Assembly: GCA_033296885.1 (NCBI GenBank)
Contig: MU863902.1
Span: 124,001 to 188,000, forward strand
Direction of reading: 5' to 3'
From: Triangularia verruculosa
Lineage: Eukaryota > Ascomycota > Sordariomycetes > Sordariales > Podosporaceae
Length of the DNA stretch: 64,000 bases
In this document: piece by piece, positions 11,859 to 23,168 of the stretch
Numbering within the stretch: the first letter of the stretch is position 1
Layout: every line of letters starts with the position of its first letter
The notes under the pieces: generated by a model
The model's input: only the letters and a program-made list of their open reading frames with translations
The model's database searches: none
What the model was told of the DNA's origin: nothing
Made by a program: the position numbers and the translations under genes

Positions 11859-12892
11859 TTACACGCACTGGTGATACCACTGGTTGCTGGTGTTGCAGGT
11901 CGAGCCAGAGGCGCAAGTAGTGCACCCAGTGTAGCCTTGGCCGCCGCACTGACCATACTTCTGAACAGTGCAGCCACCGGGGTTGCCGCCATTGCCGGGA
12001 GTAGAAGTGCTGGAGGAAACGGGGGGAGTCAAGGTGGTGGTGGGGGAGCTACCGACAGCGCAGGTAGCCTCACAGCCAGTGCACGCACTTCCAGCAACCT
12101 TGGTAGAACCGCCAGCATAGACAGCGGGGCCGGGGATGACATAGTTGGTCATGGCGCCGTGAATGTTGACCTGGACACCGGGGTCGCTGGCCTTGAAGTG
12201 GCCAGGGATGGAGACGGTAGGGGGGCTGGCGCTGCCACCACCAGATACGGTGATCTGGTAGCAGGTCACGTATGGCTGAGCACCGCCAGAACCGCCGGCA
12301 GCGTGGAGGGCAATGGCCTCAGCACGGAGCAGGTAGTCACCCGAGGCGATATCGGATGGGATCTTGACGTTCATCTTGCCGCAGCAAGAGTTGAGATCCT
12401 TGGTACCCCAGAAGTCATCATCACCAACACGGCCAGATGGGTTCTTGCGCCAGCCGTCGTCGAAGATCTTGAACCACCCGGTGGAACCATCGGCAGTGAC
12501 GGCATCAGACACCTTGGTGAGGTAGACGGAGACGGGACCGTGGTGAGCGCCACCAATGGCCTCGTTCGAGCAGCTGCGATCACCATTTTGCTGTTTGATG
12601 AATCAGCAAAGTTACTTTCGCTTGGGATAGGAAGGGGTACACTCACAGCATGCATCTCAACAGTAACAGTACCACCGGCGCGGACTGGGCACTTGACCTG
12701 AGGTCTAGTGCCGAAGATGTTGCAGCGCATGTCATTGGAGTTGTAGTTGGTGAGGGGAGAGTTGGAGACAGGAAGGCGAGCGCATTGCGAGCCAAAGTCG
12801 GTTCCGTCAACCCAGAGCTGTTGGAAGGTCGAGTGAGCCGCAGCTTGCTGGGCCAAGAGGGCCGCGAGGGCGGTAGCTGTGAAGGACTTCAT
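11859..12892 (-). CDS. AA9 lytic polysaccharide monooxygenase with C-terminal CBM1
   Basis: Secreted copper enzyme that cleaves cellulose (or related glucans) oxidatively. Exons 12647-12892 and 11859-12590 (minus strand); intron 12591-12646 (GTGAGT...AACAG, phase 0). Product 325 aa. The signal peptide ends AAA, and the mature protein starts with His20, the first copper ligand of the histidine brace (HSTFQQLWVDG). The second ligand lies in AHHGPVSVYL and the axial Tyr in QPYVTCYQITV. After a Ser/Thr/Pro linker the last 36 or so residues form a fungal cellulose-binding module (YGQCGGQGYTGC...CNTSNQWYHQCV). The splice restores the sequence between MHA and QNGDRSC that the family requires. It lies 10 kb from a GH3 beta-glucosidase. 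Family assignment is secure; regioselectivity cannot be read. Confidence 0.96.
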
Positions 12893-12971
12893 GACTGCTG
12901 GGTGTGGCTGCGATGAGAACGACTTTGTAGTTGTTGAGGCAAGCTGAAGACTCTCACAGAAACATCAGTCT

Positions 12972-13373
12972 CCGGGGCCCTGGTGGGATTTATACAAGTC
13001 CATGTCCAAAGGCCTCCGTGGTGGGATTCTAGACGGCACCTGTCCAAGGCATCGCAACCCAATCCTGTTCTTCGGAACTTTGAGTGGAAAGACAGCACCG
13101 GCTCCGGCGGTCCTCCAATTTCCAGTCTGTTCGCTGCGGCTCCTCCTGCTTACCGCCCGCTCGGCGATTCTCAACGAATGTCCCGTGAACAGATCTTGGT
13201 GTTGTACCCCACAGAAATACCACCCAACGCGTAGTCCGGGGTGCGCGATAGCTTCCAAAACCGGGTTAAGTGGAGAGAGACGATTGGTGGACCATGAGGC
13301 GGTTAATCACTTGGTTAATCAATGCGGCAAGACGGAATGGGACTGCCGTTCACCACGAACCCAAAAACCGGGG
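12972..13373 (-). promoter_or_regulatory. AA9 promoter: TATA box and candidate carbon-repression sites
   Basis: On the minus strand TATAAA lies at 12989-12994, about 100 nt before the ATG. Three CCGGGG hexamers (12972-12977, 13236-13241, 13368-13373) match the SYGGRG consensus of CreA/CRE-1 repressors. GGTTAATCA occurs twice as a direct repeat 12 nt apart (13301-13309 and 13313-13321). Their role is inferred from position only. Confidence 0.45.
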
Positions 13374-14794
13374 CAACGGCGGATGACGTCCCGTCTCGAG
13401 TTTTTTGACGGGTCATCCGCCGACTGTAAACGCATGAAGATGCCAAGCCAGCTCTAGACTGCCCAAGGCATGACATGTTATATATGACAGTCATAGCAAG
13501 ATGAGAATAGCTTGTTCCCCGAATTCCGGGTCTTGTGATGTACCGACACTTCGTTCACACCGGGTTGGATCAAGTGTAGAGCTGACATGGAATACTGGCA
13601 AACACACACCCACCAACCTGGGCATCGCCAGACAGCGCCTAAGTCATAGGGTATCCACACTGTCGATCTTGAAACATGGCGGGGAGCAGGGTTATCTTGG
13701 ATGTCAAGAAGCCTTCCCGTCGGGAATCGTTTCCGGCGACGCGCCTTTGATGCCGGGCAAGATGCAGCCAAGGTTCGCCCAGGAGGCTGTTGTTTGTGGG
13801 GAGAAGGGAAAGGAAGGTGCTGGCAGCGTTGCAAGTGATACCGCCGTAGCAAACTCACCCTCGCTTCCTTGCAACGCATGTGCAGTGATGTCACTGTGGC
13901 CGGTAAAGAATTAACACTTCCGTGATGAAGGACGGCATGAAGCGAGTGTCTTCATCCTATGTGGAGTGCTTCTTTTTTCATTTTCGGACATTCAAAAGAT
14001 CTTTTTCCTAGACGAAATGATGAACAATTCTGGCCTGCCTTCCATCTCTCTTTATATGCCAAGTTGGGTCAAAAGTACTGCGTTGACGCCGTTTCATTTG
14101 TCTGGTCTAGCTAGGTCAGCCCAGGGCAGGGATATCTGAATTCTCCATCTTTTCAAGAATTGTCAGGTTATCTGTGAATGATATAGGATTGATATAAATG
14201 ATTCTGCTAACATAAAACCACTTTCTCCATATTTCATGACCGCGAAGTCTGTCGGCAGTACCAAACCGTCGGGTACACCCGGGCCGGTTAAAGCTGTAGA
14301 CAGGTACCCAGGTACACAGCCTGAGGATGGCATCATCTCATAGGGCTGACTGCTCATGATCTACCTACCTAGATTGGCCTTGCATTAATCTGAGTCGGTG
14401 ATCGGCCCAAGGTGTGGTAAGGTGACTTGTTCAGGTGGCCGAGAGTGGCCTGTTGAGATCTGCATTCGGTCGGAGCTGAACCACCTGCATGACAGCTGTC
14501 GGCGTGACGAAAGATTGACCACTCAAAGGTCTTAGCACATTTGCATTCAGCTTCTATTTATTGCGACCTAACCGCGATTGTCGCTTCAAATTAAGTTAGT
14601 GTATTCAATATCTTTGTCGTTGTACCATTGATTGATCGGGCTCTCCGACTGGACAAAACAAGCTGAATGAATACATCCTCAGGAAATATAAATGTTGGGA
14701 CAATCCATTTGGTTGTATGTGAAATGCCCAGTACTACCTTATTTCTTAAGTGGACTTATCATTATTTCTGGTCTACGTCAGGGAGCAACACACA
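13374..14794. other. divergent spacer upstream of AA9 and the CYTH-like gene
   Basis: No gene supported. Overlapping 137-138-codon frames on opposite strands at 13478-13914 look like chance. TAGGTACC-like motifs near 14300 and 14358. Confidence 0.45.
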
Positions 14795-15729
14795 ATGGCA
14801 GACGGTATGCTAGCCCCTACAAAGTGTTCATGGCCGAGCTACCCGCTAACTCCTGCCAAACAGCAAACTCAACCATGACCCCTGACTTCGAGGTCAAGTT
14901 CCTCCTCAACAACTCTCAGGTCCTCGACTCCGGATCCTTCAAGCCCAACGACATCCTGCGTGCAGCATTCAACCTCCCCGAGAAACCCATCACGATGAAT
15001 GTTCAGTTCCTCGATACACCAGCCAAGGAAATCTACAACGCCGGATGGTCCCCGCGCATACGCAAGATCGAAGGCGAGTCGGGGTATGAACTCACGTTCA
15101 AGAAGCGATACCCAATCATCGACCACCAAGCCGATGGTGCCATCGACGCCGGCGATCTTCTCACGGCTCTCAATCTAGCCAAGGGCGATGGATTTGACGC
15201 CACCGAGACCAAGTACGACGCGCAAGTGGAGTGGGGATTTGAGAAGCAGACATTGAGCATCAGTCGCAAGAAGAAGGTGAAGAAGGATTCAGTGGGCAAG
15301 AAGGAGATAGGTCTTCCCGACGAGAAGGAGTCTAGGAAACTTCTCATTGAGGAAGTCCCCGGGAAATTTGACGACTGGTCTTTTGAAAAATGGGGCAGGA
15401 GTCTCCTTTCTCAGGCAGTCATCTACGGGCCGGTCCTGGCTGAGCGCTACGAAGGTACTTGGGAGGGAGTTGAGGTTGACATTGAGGTTTGGCCACTTCG
15501 TTCGACGGACACTGAGACAGGCATCGAGAACATTGTTGAGGTTTCCTTCAAAAGTGATAACGGGAATGAAGCCGGAAACAAGCACACGGCTCTTGGTCAG
15601 TTTTTGAAGGAGAGCGGCTGGCTTGTACCGGGTGATTCATTGAAGACACAGCTCATTATGGACAGATATGGTCCTCAGGAGGTTGGTTGCAGCGGGAAAG
15701 TCGTTCGTAACTACGCAGATACGGCATAA
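14795..15729 (+). CDS. CYTH/triphosphate-tunnel-like hypothetical protein
   Basis: Exons 14795-14804 and 14864-15729; intron 14805-14863 (GTATGC donor, CGCTAAC branch, ACAG acceptor) joins a 10-nt first exon to give MADANSTMTPDFEVKFLL. Product 291 aa. The D-F-E-V-K near the N-terminus resembles the ExExK signature of CYTH/TTM domains. Further conserved-looking blocks are VQFLDT..K.IYNAGWSPRIRK, LTFKKRY, WGFEKQTLSISRKK, W.G..VDIEVWPLR and SLKTQLIMDRY, a combination seen in uncharacterised fungal proteins that I recall, many of them secreted. No signal peptide is present in this model. An in-frame ATG-started extension from 14692 exists but would have to ignore the good intron. Catalytic activity unproven. 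Confidence 0.75.
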
Positions 15730-18700
15730 GCTAGGTAGGTTCCCAGTTTTAAGAGAACTGCATAACTAGAGACAAATGGCGAAAATCGGTTGCAAACACG
15801 CCTTTCACAAGGTCCATCAAAACGGAACTCTTGTTGACAAAGACCAGCATTATGTCTCCAGATGAGTCTCATCCTCAATAAGCACTGCTCTTCATCATTG
15901 ACGTCACTCAGGGGAAAGCCGCCAGCCATAAGCATAAGGCTATAATATCAGCCCTAGGTACACAAATCATGGGCTGATGCTCAACACATCCTCACCTCCC
16001 GTCCTTTGAAGACGGGGTACAGTTCTCGTGGCTCCCAAAATAGCACATTTCGATGTACAGCTACATAGCCCTCATGCTCTCAATCCAATCCTCACAGAAT
16101 TCATGACATGCGCGATGGGGCAGCAAAGGTGCCGGTCAGCCCACGCAATATACCCCAGGTACCTACCTAGGTATATCGACGCTGGACCATGCCCTGCAAA
16201 TGAAATTGCAGTTGCTTCCGAATCGTGGGTCCGGCCCGAATGCTCTTAGTCTTGCTGCTGGGGCGTGAACTCCATCGAAACATCGGAGACTTGGTCCGGC
16301 TGAAATGACCGAGTATGATTTTCCCAGTCAAAGCTTTCCGCTAATAATGTGACTAAGGAGGTACATTTCACGACGCTTTGGTGTGATGGAAGATTCTGAC
16401 TTGGATTCGAACAGACATCATCATCGTCAGTCATCTTCGTCTCACTTCAAAGGTACCTAATGGTGGATAATGTAATTCTTGGGATGTCGTGATACTGATT
16501 CATAATATCGTGGCACAGTGCATTTTCTTGACCTTGCTATCCGACATGTCACCTTCATGTAACGCAGTTATATTGTTGCCCAGAGGGATCCCTAGAAACA
16601 ATTTGTTCCAGAACAGCATAAGGTACCTACCAAAGGTTACTTGCCAGGTAGCATTGCCCTCATCCCATTCTTTCGACTCACCCCCTATTTAAAATCTCGA
16701 TAGTGAAGTGCCCCTGAGACACTGAACCTGTTGCGCTTCTCCACATTCAACCCCAAAATGGCGAAGTCAGTGAGCGGCAACTGACACATGGCCTGGGGTA
16801 CATGGGGGCCTGTGTGGTCAGATCTCGGAGATCGGGAAAAAAAGGGGGAGGGGGGGGGGGGTTCATTCACGAAGCTATATGGGTCCTAGTTCCATAATAA
16901 TACACCTTGTAGTCCAAGACACCTCATGCAACTGAATCTGGGACTTTCTGGCGACGGGAAGAGCCTTAACTTAAGTTCAAAAATAAACCACCTGGTCAGT
17001 CTCCGTGATCGACCTCAATACTGACACTTCATCACGTATTTTTCACATTTCCGGCCATCATACCGGCATCAAGTCAGGGCATCGTTACCAATCCACCATC
17101 CCAGCACTCAGCACGATGTCATCATGGGCTGGAGGCGTAAACCAGGCACCGAGATTTCCAAAGTGAACTAGGTACCTAGGTAAGAAAGCCACCACGATAC
17201 CACCCATTACCGGTTACCGGATACTCTAGCCCCCCTGTGCCTCTGCGTTGCATTCCGTCTTTGCCATATCGGCACCCACACCACGAACCCCCCATGATCC
17301 CACATCCCGATCGTTTCAGCCGCAGAGTGAGAACTACTCGACACCATCACGCGATCCATGTCACGATTGAACAAAAGCTTTCCATCGCATGAGTGCTGAC
17401 GGTACGCCACCATGACATGGACCGCATCATTTCACCAACTGCCTGCCTGGATGCAACTTCTCCAGCTTCTTCTGCCAACCGCCACCGGATGAGATCTTGT
17501 CCGACGTCTCGCGCCATCATCGACATCGTCATTTGGAGTGTCGCCACGTTTTTGTCAAGCGGGTATCTTCTAGAAGACTACCTATCTGCGCCTGTTCGTA
17601 TTGTGCGACACATCTGATCTTCCCAGAGTCGATGCTCGTAAACACCGTCCCCCGACCTTATTACTTGGCATGTATGGGAAATTACTCGCCGACTTCAATA
17701 AGATGCTTTCTCGTGCAATAGGTATCTTCCATTCATCTTAGGATTCAAAACTCATTAGATCAGGTATTATGACTAGATGTTGGCAACTGGATTCTTTGAC
17801 ACATCAGATGGCCATCTTTCAGTGAGAAATGAAAAATAGGAAGGTAGTCAGGTAGGTGCCTGGGTTCCTGGATCGACAGAACCACCACCGAACACCACCA
17901 CCCCAAACCTTCCGATATGGCGAGGACGCCTGTCTTCTCCGAATTCATACGTTTGATGAGGCTCCGGGCCTACGAGGAAGACAAAAATAATATTAAGCTT
18001 CTTCCACAACAAATACCTAATTGAGAACTCTGACCATGGCAGTTGTTTATCTCACGGTACTTGCCATGAAACCCGGAAATCAATGCTGATTCAGTGATCA
18101 TACGATTCCCCAAACTAAGAGTTTTGTAACTATCGCAACAAGTCCTGCCCAGAAAATCTCTGTCAGAGTAGCACTTGATCACCCCCCTTGCCAACCACGC
18201 ACTAAGTAAACAACCCCCCTCCCCCACCCTAGGTACCCTACCTACCTAGCCCACCATTATCCCCAACCAACCCCTTTTCCACCAGCTCGGTAGGCCCCCC
18301 TGGCCTGGGGAAAGCCAAACCAAGCGAGCGGCGGGTCCGGTGCAGCGACCCGGTACTTATGTATGTACAGCAAAAAGGCACGAAACTAGTGGCACAGCCC
18401 ATAAAACCCACCAGCAAATCACCTCTAAGCATCTCCTCTCAAGGTACGAGGGACAATTCTGAATTAGGACAAGCCACCGCTGGCACAGCTAGACGTACAC
18501 CCCCCGAGGAAAAGAACTGCCGCAGCTATGCATGACACTTCTCCCACCGGTCGGTAGCGCGTGTCCATGCCCCCATGGCTAAGCTACCTAAGTAGTACGT
18601 GCCCCAAAAGTGCCCATGGGACCAGGAGGTCGTCTCGGCAGAAGTTCCCGATCTACGAGACCCCTTTTTCTGACCTGATGGGCATTGCTGCTGACAGCAC

Positions 18701-19101
18701 GGGCCGATGCTTGCATACCTACACTCTGTGTTCTCCAAATCGCTGTCGGGCCCAGGGCTGTGGAGCTATGTTTCTTGGGATACCTTCGATCAGTGTTCGC
18801 CTTGCTCGGCACTTATGAAGAGGATATCACATCGTCGACACAGAATGCTATCTTTGCGAGGCCGATATTGGTTCTTGTGAGTGAGATTCCAAGCTGAATG
18901 TACGACTATTTCTTGAGAAATGAGATCATGAGTTGCAGACAGTGCAAGACATTATATTCACCATACGTTTATCAATGCATATACTCTACCGTGCAACCAA
19001 AGCACGCAAACCCGAACTCCAATCATGCCCTAAACTCCATGTTCCATGACCACCAAGCCCCGTATGTTTCGAAGCCAAGAAACAAAAACAAAAGGAAAAC
19101 C
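15730..19101. other. long intergenic region, about 3.4 kb
   Basis: I see no gene. Contents: a purine run with a long G tract (about 16838-16861) and many TAGGTACC/CCTACC motifs (16157, 16452, 16621, 17170, 17850, 18229-18250, 18584). Short open frames at 17200-17720 and 18520-18900 are not convincing. Confidence 0.5.
18225..18250. repeat. clustered CCTAGGTACC/CTACCTACCTAG motif
   Basis: The densest example of a short, nearly palindromic TAGG/CCTA motif that recurs in the window's non-coding DNA (near 7444, 7832, 8760, 10275, 14300, 16157, 17170 and 38133). I did not find it inside the confident coding exons. Confidence 0.6.
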
Positions 19102-20808
19102 TCAACACCTATCCCCAGCCAAGCTCTGCAACAAACCCCCCAACTTCTCCCTCAACAGCGTGACAATACTACCTCCTTCCTGCTCAACACTAGCAGCAAC
19201 AAACCCATCCGTCATCACCTCCCCATCTCCATACATCATCCCCACTCCAGTCCCACCAAGAAGAACCCCAAGTAGCCCTCTTGCTTCCCGGCCAGATAGT
19301 AACTCAACTTCCATCTCCTCTTCCCCAGTTAGCATCCTCATACAGGTAGAAACGCAATACTCTCTCGGCAGCCCAAGTGCTCGTTCAACACCTTCCAGCT
19401 GCCTATCCACCATCTGAGCCAGCAGAGCCGCTCTTTGCCAGTGATTCACTTCAGAGGTTTGGCTATGTTGCGAACCAAAAGACTCATGGCGGCCGGGATA
19501 CCCCCTGGACAGGTCAATTGGCATGGCATGAGCTAGCGCGTGCTGCATGTTGGTGTTGTTTCCATTCGACCTCCTTGTCATCGAGAACGCGGCTTCGAGC
19601 AACACATGAGCAAAGATGGCGTCGTAAATGGTGATCAACTGGAGGTAACACGACACCATCGTCAAGAGATTGGCGCTGCTCAACTGTTGGGTCTTTCTTT
19701 GTGTAGTCGGTAGAGTTCCCCCCAGTGCTGGGTCGATAATGGTGGATGACGAAGGAGAACTCGCAGCCGTCGATGAGCTTGCAGAATGGGTAAAGCTGTA
19801 CCCCTGGCTGGGAATCTGAGAAGCATTGGAGGCAGGCGATGGCCATCTTGACCCGCCGTGCATACTGATACCGCCATCGTCATTGATACTGGGAGATCTC
19901 TTGTGACTACTTTGAGGTGTTCCAATGTCCGCAGCGCGGTGGAATAACTGGGAGACCTCAATCAGGTCGCAAGTGCTGATGAGGACTGACGCCAAAGGGT
20001 CGAAGCCATCGGCGGTCTTGTTGGCTGGTCGGCTGGAAAGAGTGTCAAGAATGCTGAATTCTCGAGGAAGCGACTTAGCGTGAAGAAGCTGCTTTGACAG
20101 GTTTTGCTGTAAGCCTGCGAGTAGTACTCCTGGGTCGGATGGGCGGGGTTTTGACGATGGTGCAGTCTTCGTTGAAGAGCCATCTTGGAAGCTAAACCCT
20201 TGAACTTGTTGATATTGAGGCGGTGATGGGATAGAGACAACCGGTGTCTGATGTTGTGTTGATGGATGGATATGATGGTGGTCGTATAAGCTGTGTGTTT
20301 CCATCAGAAGCGGATTGGCATGTACAGAGAAGTCAAAGCTGTCCATGCCGTGACCCCCATCTGCCCAAGCAAGCGATAGAGAATTGTCCTCCATGACTAA
20401 TGGATGTTGAGCTCCTTGCTGGGCGTAGGTCCAGGGGCCATATAGTGCGTTGCCACAGGTCATTGGGTCTGCCAAAGGCATACCATGTCCGCTGCCAGGT
20501 AAAGAAACAAAAGGAAGGTCCCTCTGCTCAACACCACAAAGAGGGACATTGTTTGCTGCCGCTGCCGCTGCTGCCGCTTGTCTCTTGTGGGCGAGTCGGC
20601 CTGGGGGTTTGGCTGGACTGGTGAAGCATGGGAATCGAATACGAAGGCATCTTGTGCATGGAGTGCTGGTGTCGTCTTCTTTCTTCCGTGTACAACGAAG
20701 CTTCTGGCTTCGGCACCGGTCACAGGCAGATCGTCGCCATGGAGAGTGACTCCGAGCTTCGGGAAGAGTGGCTGCAGGGTCGGACATCGGAGTGATGCGT
20801 GACGCCAT
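19102..20808 (-). CDS. Zn(II)2Cys6 transcription factor
   Basis: Single open frame of 568 aa. A binuclear zinc cluster lies at the N-terminus: Cys29, 32, 39, 51, 54 and 61, with spacing C-x2-C-x6-C-x11-C-x2-C-x6-C. It is followed by a basic linker, a poly-Ala run (near residues 76-83), a long Ser/Gln/His-rich region and a hydrophobic C-terminal part (LLTMVSCYLQLITIYDAIFAHVLLEA), a layout close to AflR-type regulators. It should act in the nucleus as a sequence-specific regulator. Targets cannot be read. Its neighbours are a CYTH-like gene (3.4 kb away) and a GH3 beta-glucosidase (2.4 kb away), but such factors are common and proximity alone does not make it their regulator. No intron is needed to keep the frame open. 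Confidence 0.88.
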   Translation of the reverse strand: MASRITPMSDPAATLPEARSHSPWRRSACDRCRSQKLRCTRKKEDDTSTPCTRCLRIRFPCFTSPAKPPGRLAHKRQAAAAAAAANNVPLCGVEQRDLPFVSLPGSGHGMPLADPMTCGNALYGPWTYAQQGAQHPLVMEDNSLSLAWADGGHGMDSFDFSVHANPLLMETHSLYDHHHIHPSTQHQTPVVSIPSPPQYQQVQGFSFQDGSSTKTAPSSKPRPSDPGVLLAGLQQNLSKQLLHAKSLPREFSILDTLSSRPANKTADGFDPLASVLISTCDLIEVSQLFHRAADIGTPQSSHKRSPSINDDGGISMHGGSRWPSPASNASQIPSQGYSFTHSASSSTAASSPSSSTIIDPALGGTLPTTQRKTQQLSSANLLTMVSCYLQLITIYDAIFAHVLLEAAFSMTRRSNGNNTNMQHALAHAMPIDLSRGYPGRHESFGSQHSQTSEVNHWQRAALLAQMVDRQLEGVERALGLPREYCVSTCMRMLTGEEEMEVELLSGREARGLLGVLLGGTGVGMMYGDGEVMTDGFVAASVEQEGGSIVTLLREKLGGLLQSLAGDRC

Positions 20809-23168
20809 TATGTGTGATTGCTCGGTGAGTATTCGGAATCAAACACGATCGTTGCTGTCAAGCGGGAAAGGCACCGATGCCGAGAGAGCTATGGGAGAGG
20901 GGTGGAGGTCATCTCTATATCATGTCCACGAAGACATGCAAGTCTTCCATTTTGTCTGGCTCGGCTGGAGTGATATCGTTGACCTGCAGGGCACCTGGAC
21001 GCGGTCTGGTGGGCCAAATCATCCTGTTACAGACCCCGGATAGGACTCTTACTTGCTGACTTGAAGAGTACATGGCAATGTATCTCATGCCACGCATGTA
21101 CGGCCCCGGGGCAGAGGTCTGTCTGTCTCTGATGGGGGGCATGCAAGAGTGGGTGGGTGAGAGACATCCTTGCACGGTCGAGCTTGGCATGTCGTTGTGG
21201 GTGTGGGCGTAGACAACTCGAAGTGGCTAACTGACCAGGATTCGCAATCTTGTCGGCCGTAATGTGCCCTGTAAGTTCCCATAATCTGGCGTCGTGTCTG
21301 TCAATGTGCTTGTCTCGAGCGATCATTGTTCGTGTCGATTCGGCCTTGGCCTTCAATGTACAAAAACGGGGTTTAGCTATCGTAAAGACGTGGACATAAG
21401 GTTGGGGTCGCAGAGAGGGGGGCGTTTGACCTGCAGGAAACTCAAAAGTTAGGTGTCTGCCGCTGTCGACAAGCGCACAAGCCATGTGGCCTAGGTAGCC
21501 AGAGGTGTATATCCAAGTTCAGATGTCTTGGCGATAGGAGCTCGACGGCGGGGTCGTGGCGGTGGTTGACCGCGGCAAATGGCAATCTCGTGCCGCTCCC
21601 CTGCAGTGGCTGGCCTCCTCCACGAGCCGCGAGAAGACTCCGAAGGAAAGTCGTGATCATTCTGGCAAAACGAACGACCGATCACTCCAGCTTTGGATGA
21701 ACATCAGGGAACAAGCCCGGAGACTTCCTGGAACGCAATCTTCGGGATGAATCGGGGATAGTGGTCCATGGTGTGGTCGACCGGAGTGCATATTGGAAGT
21801 CGAGGATTGTTTTTGGAACTCTTTGGTTCAATTACGGATGCCTAACCCAGCGTGCGTCTCCAGCTGGCCTGGCCAATGGCCTTGCTTCGTTCGCACCTGG
21901 CAGGTGAAGCTTCCAGGTCTTCCACAGCCAATCATGTCATTGATGGAATTTTCTCCCAGCACCACTGCGGGAAGACGACGACAGAGAAATGTCCGCCATT
22001 TCACAGTACACAGTGCCCTCGCGGGAAAGGCGGAAGACGGTGAAGATATGTCTTGGCTTCTTCATGTTGAAGTACCCTGCAGCATACGAAGCTCGTTATC
22101 CATCACCTATTGCATGTTACCTACTATCGACCAGAGCCTCGTTCGCTTGGGCGGGCACTAAGACACAAGCTTAAATCGTCCCCCTGTACTACAAGATATA
22201 TTAGTGCTGCCTGGAGATTGTCACAGGAGTTGTCATCCATACCGACGACAACTTACTTGAAGTTTCTATTCAAGAGGTTAGACATTGAGCTTCTGTACAA
22301 TAGCTTGACCATCACCACAGTTGGCTTAACCCCAATGTCCTTCAATCTTTAACAAGATCCCAGAAATCCACTGGCATCAACCTTCTCCAATCCCCCACAA
22401 CCCCAACGAGCTGATCTAAGCACTAACATCCTTCCATCCATCCTCTTCCAGCTCCCTCTCCTCAGTATCCCTCCCAACCCATCAACACCCTCAAAATCGA
22501 CTGATCAAAGTCGTGATTAGCGTGCTGACAGCGCCATGCACCTCCCATGCACAATGCAGCCCTCACAGCAACCCCCCGTCCTCCGTGATTGGCTGGACTC
22601 CAATGCCACCCTACCTTACAGGCCGGGGTTCCTGACCGGTTGATTATCGAAGCTCGTCCTCCTATTGGCTGGAGATTTGATGTTCTTGGGTCGTCGTCGC
22701 ACATGCATCAAATGTTCAACTTCAACTCTCATTATCAGCCTGTCTTTCTTTTGGGCGGAAAGTCGGAAAGCCCCTTCTGGAGAAGTAGGATTCCGACCGG
22801 ACACTTGGTGCTCATGATCCTGGGTATGATCTTGCGTGGATAACTCGGGACTCGCGGAGTCATGGACGGGAAGCCCTCTGTAAAATCCTACTGGACGCTG
22901 GCTGGAAGTCCCGGCTTGGACCTTCTTGACCGCGTAATCGTCCACCAGAAAGGTTTTTCCATTGAGACACCGGAAATATTGACGCTACCCGTCCCTCACG
23001 AAACCCTTGTATCGATCTCTGATGACTCTGTGACCAACATGAGCGGTAGTTGCTCAGATAACCGCAGCCTCACAACAGATAGACCCGACAAAATAGCCTC
23101 GACAAATCCACAATCAATTCATAACGCTACAATCGCGAAATAATATTCTAACCTTAATACATGAACAA
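20809..23168. other. upstream region of the Zn2Cys6 gene and 3' flank of the GH3 gene
   Basis: About 2.4 kb with no supported gene. Short frames at 21027-21485 (minus) and 21793-22161 (plus) lack motifs and credible splice sites. Confidence 0.5.

Noticed and set aside
11871..12701. 276-codon plus-strand frame opposite the AA9 gene
   Set aside because: Shadow of the LPMO exons and their intron; composition is Ala/Gly/Thr low complexity.
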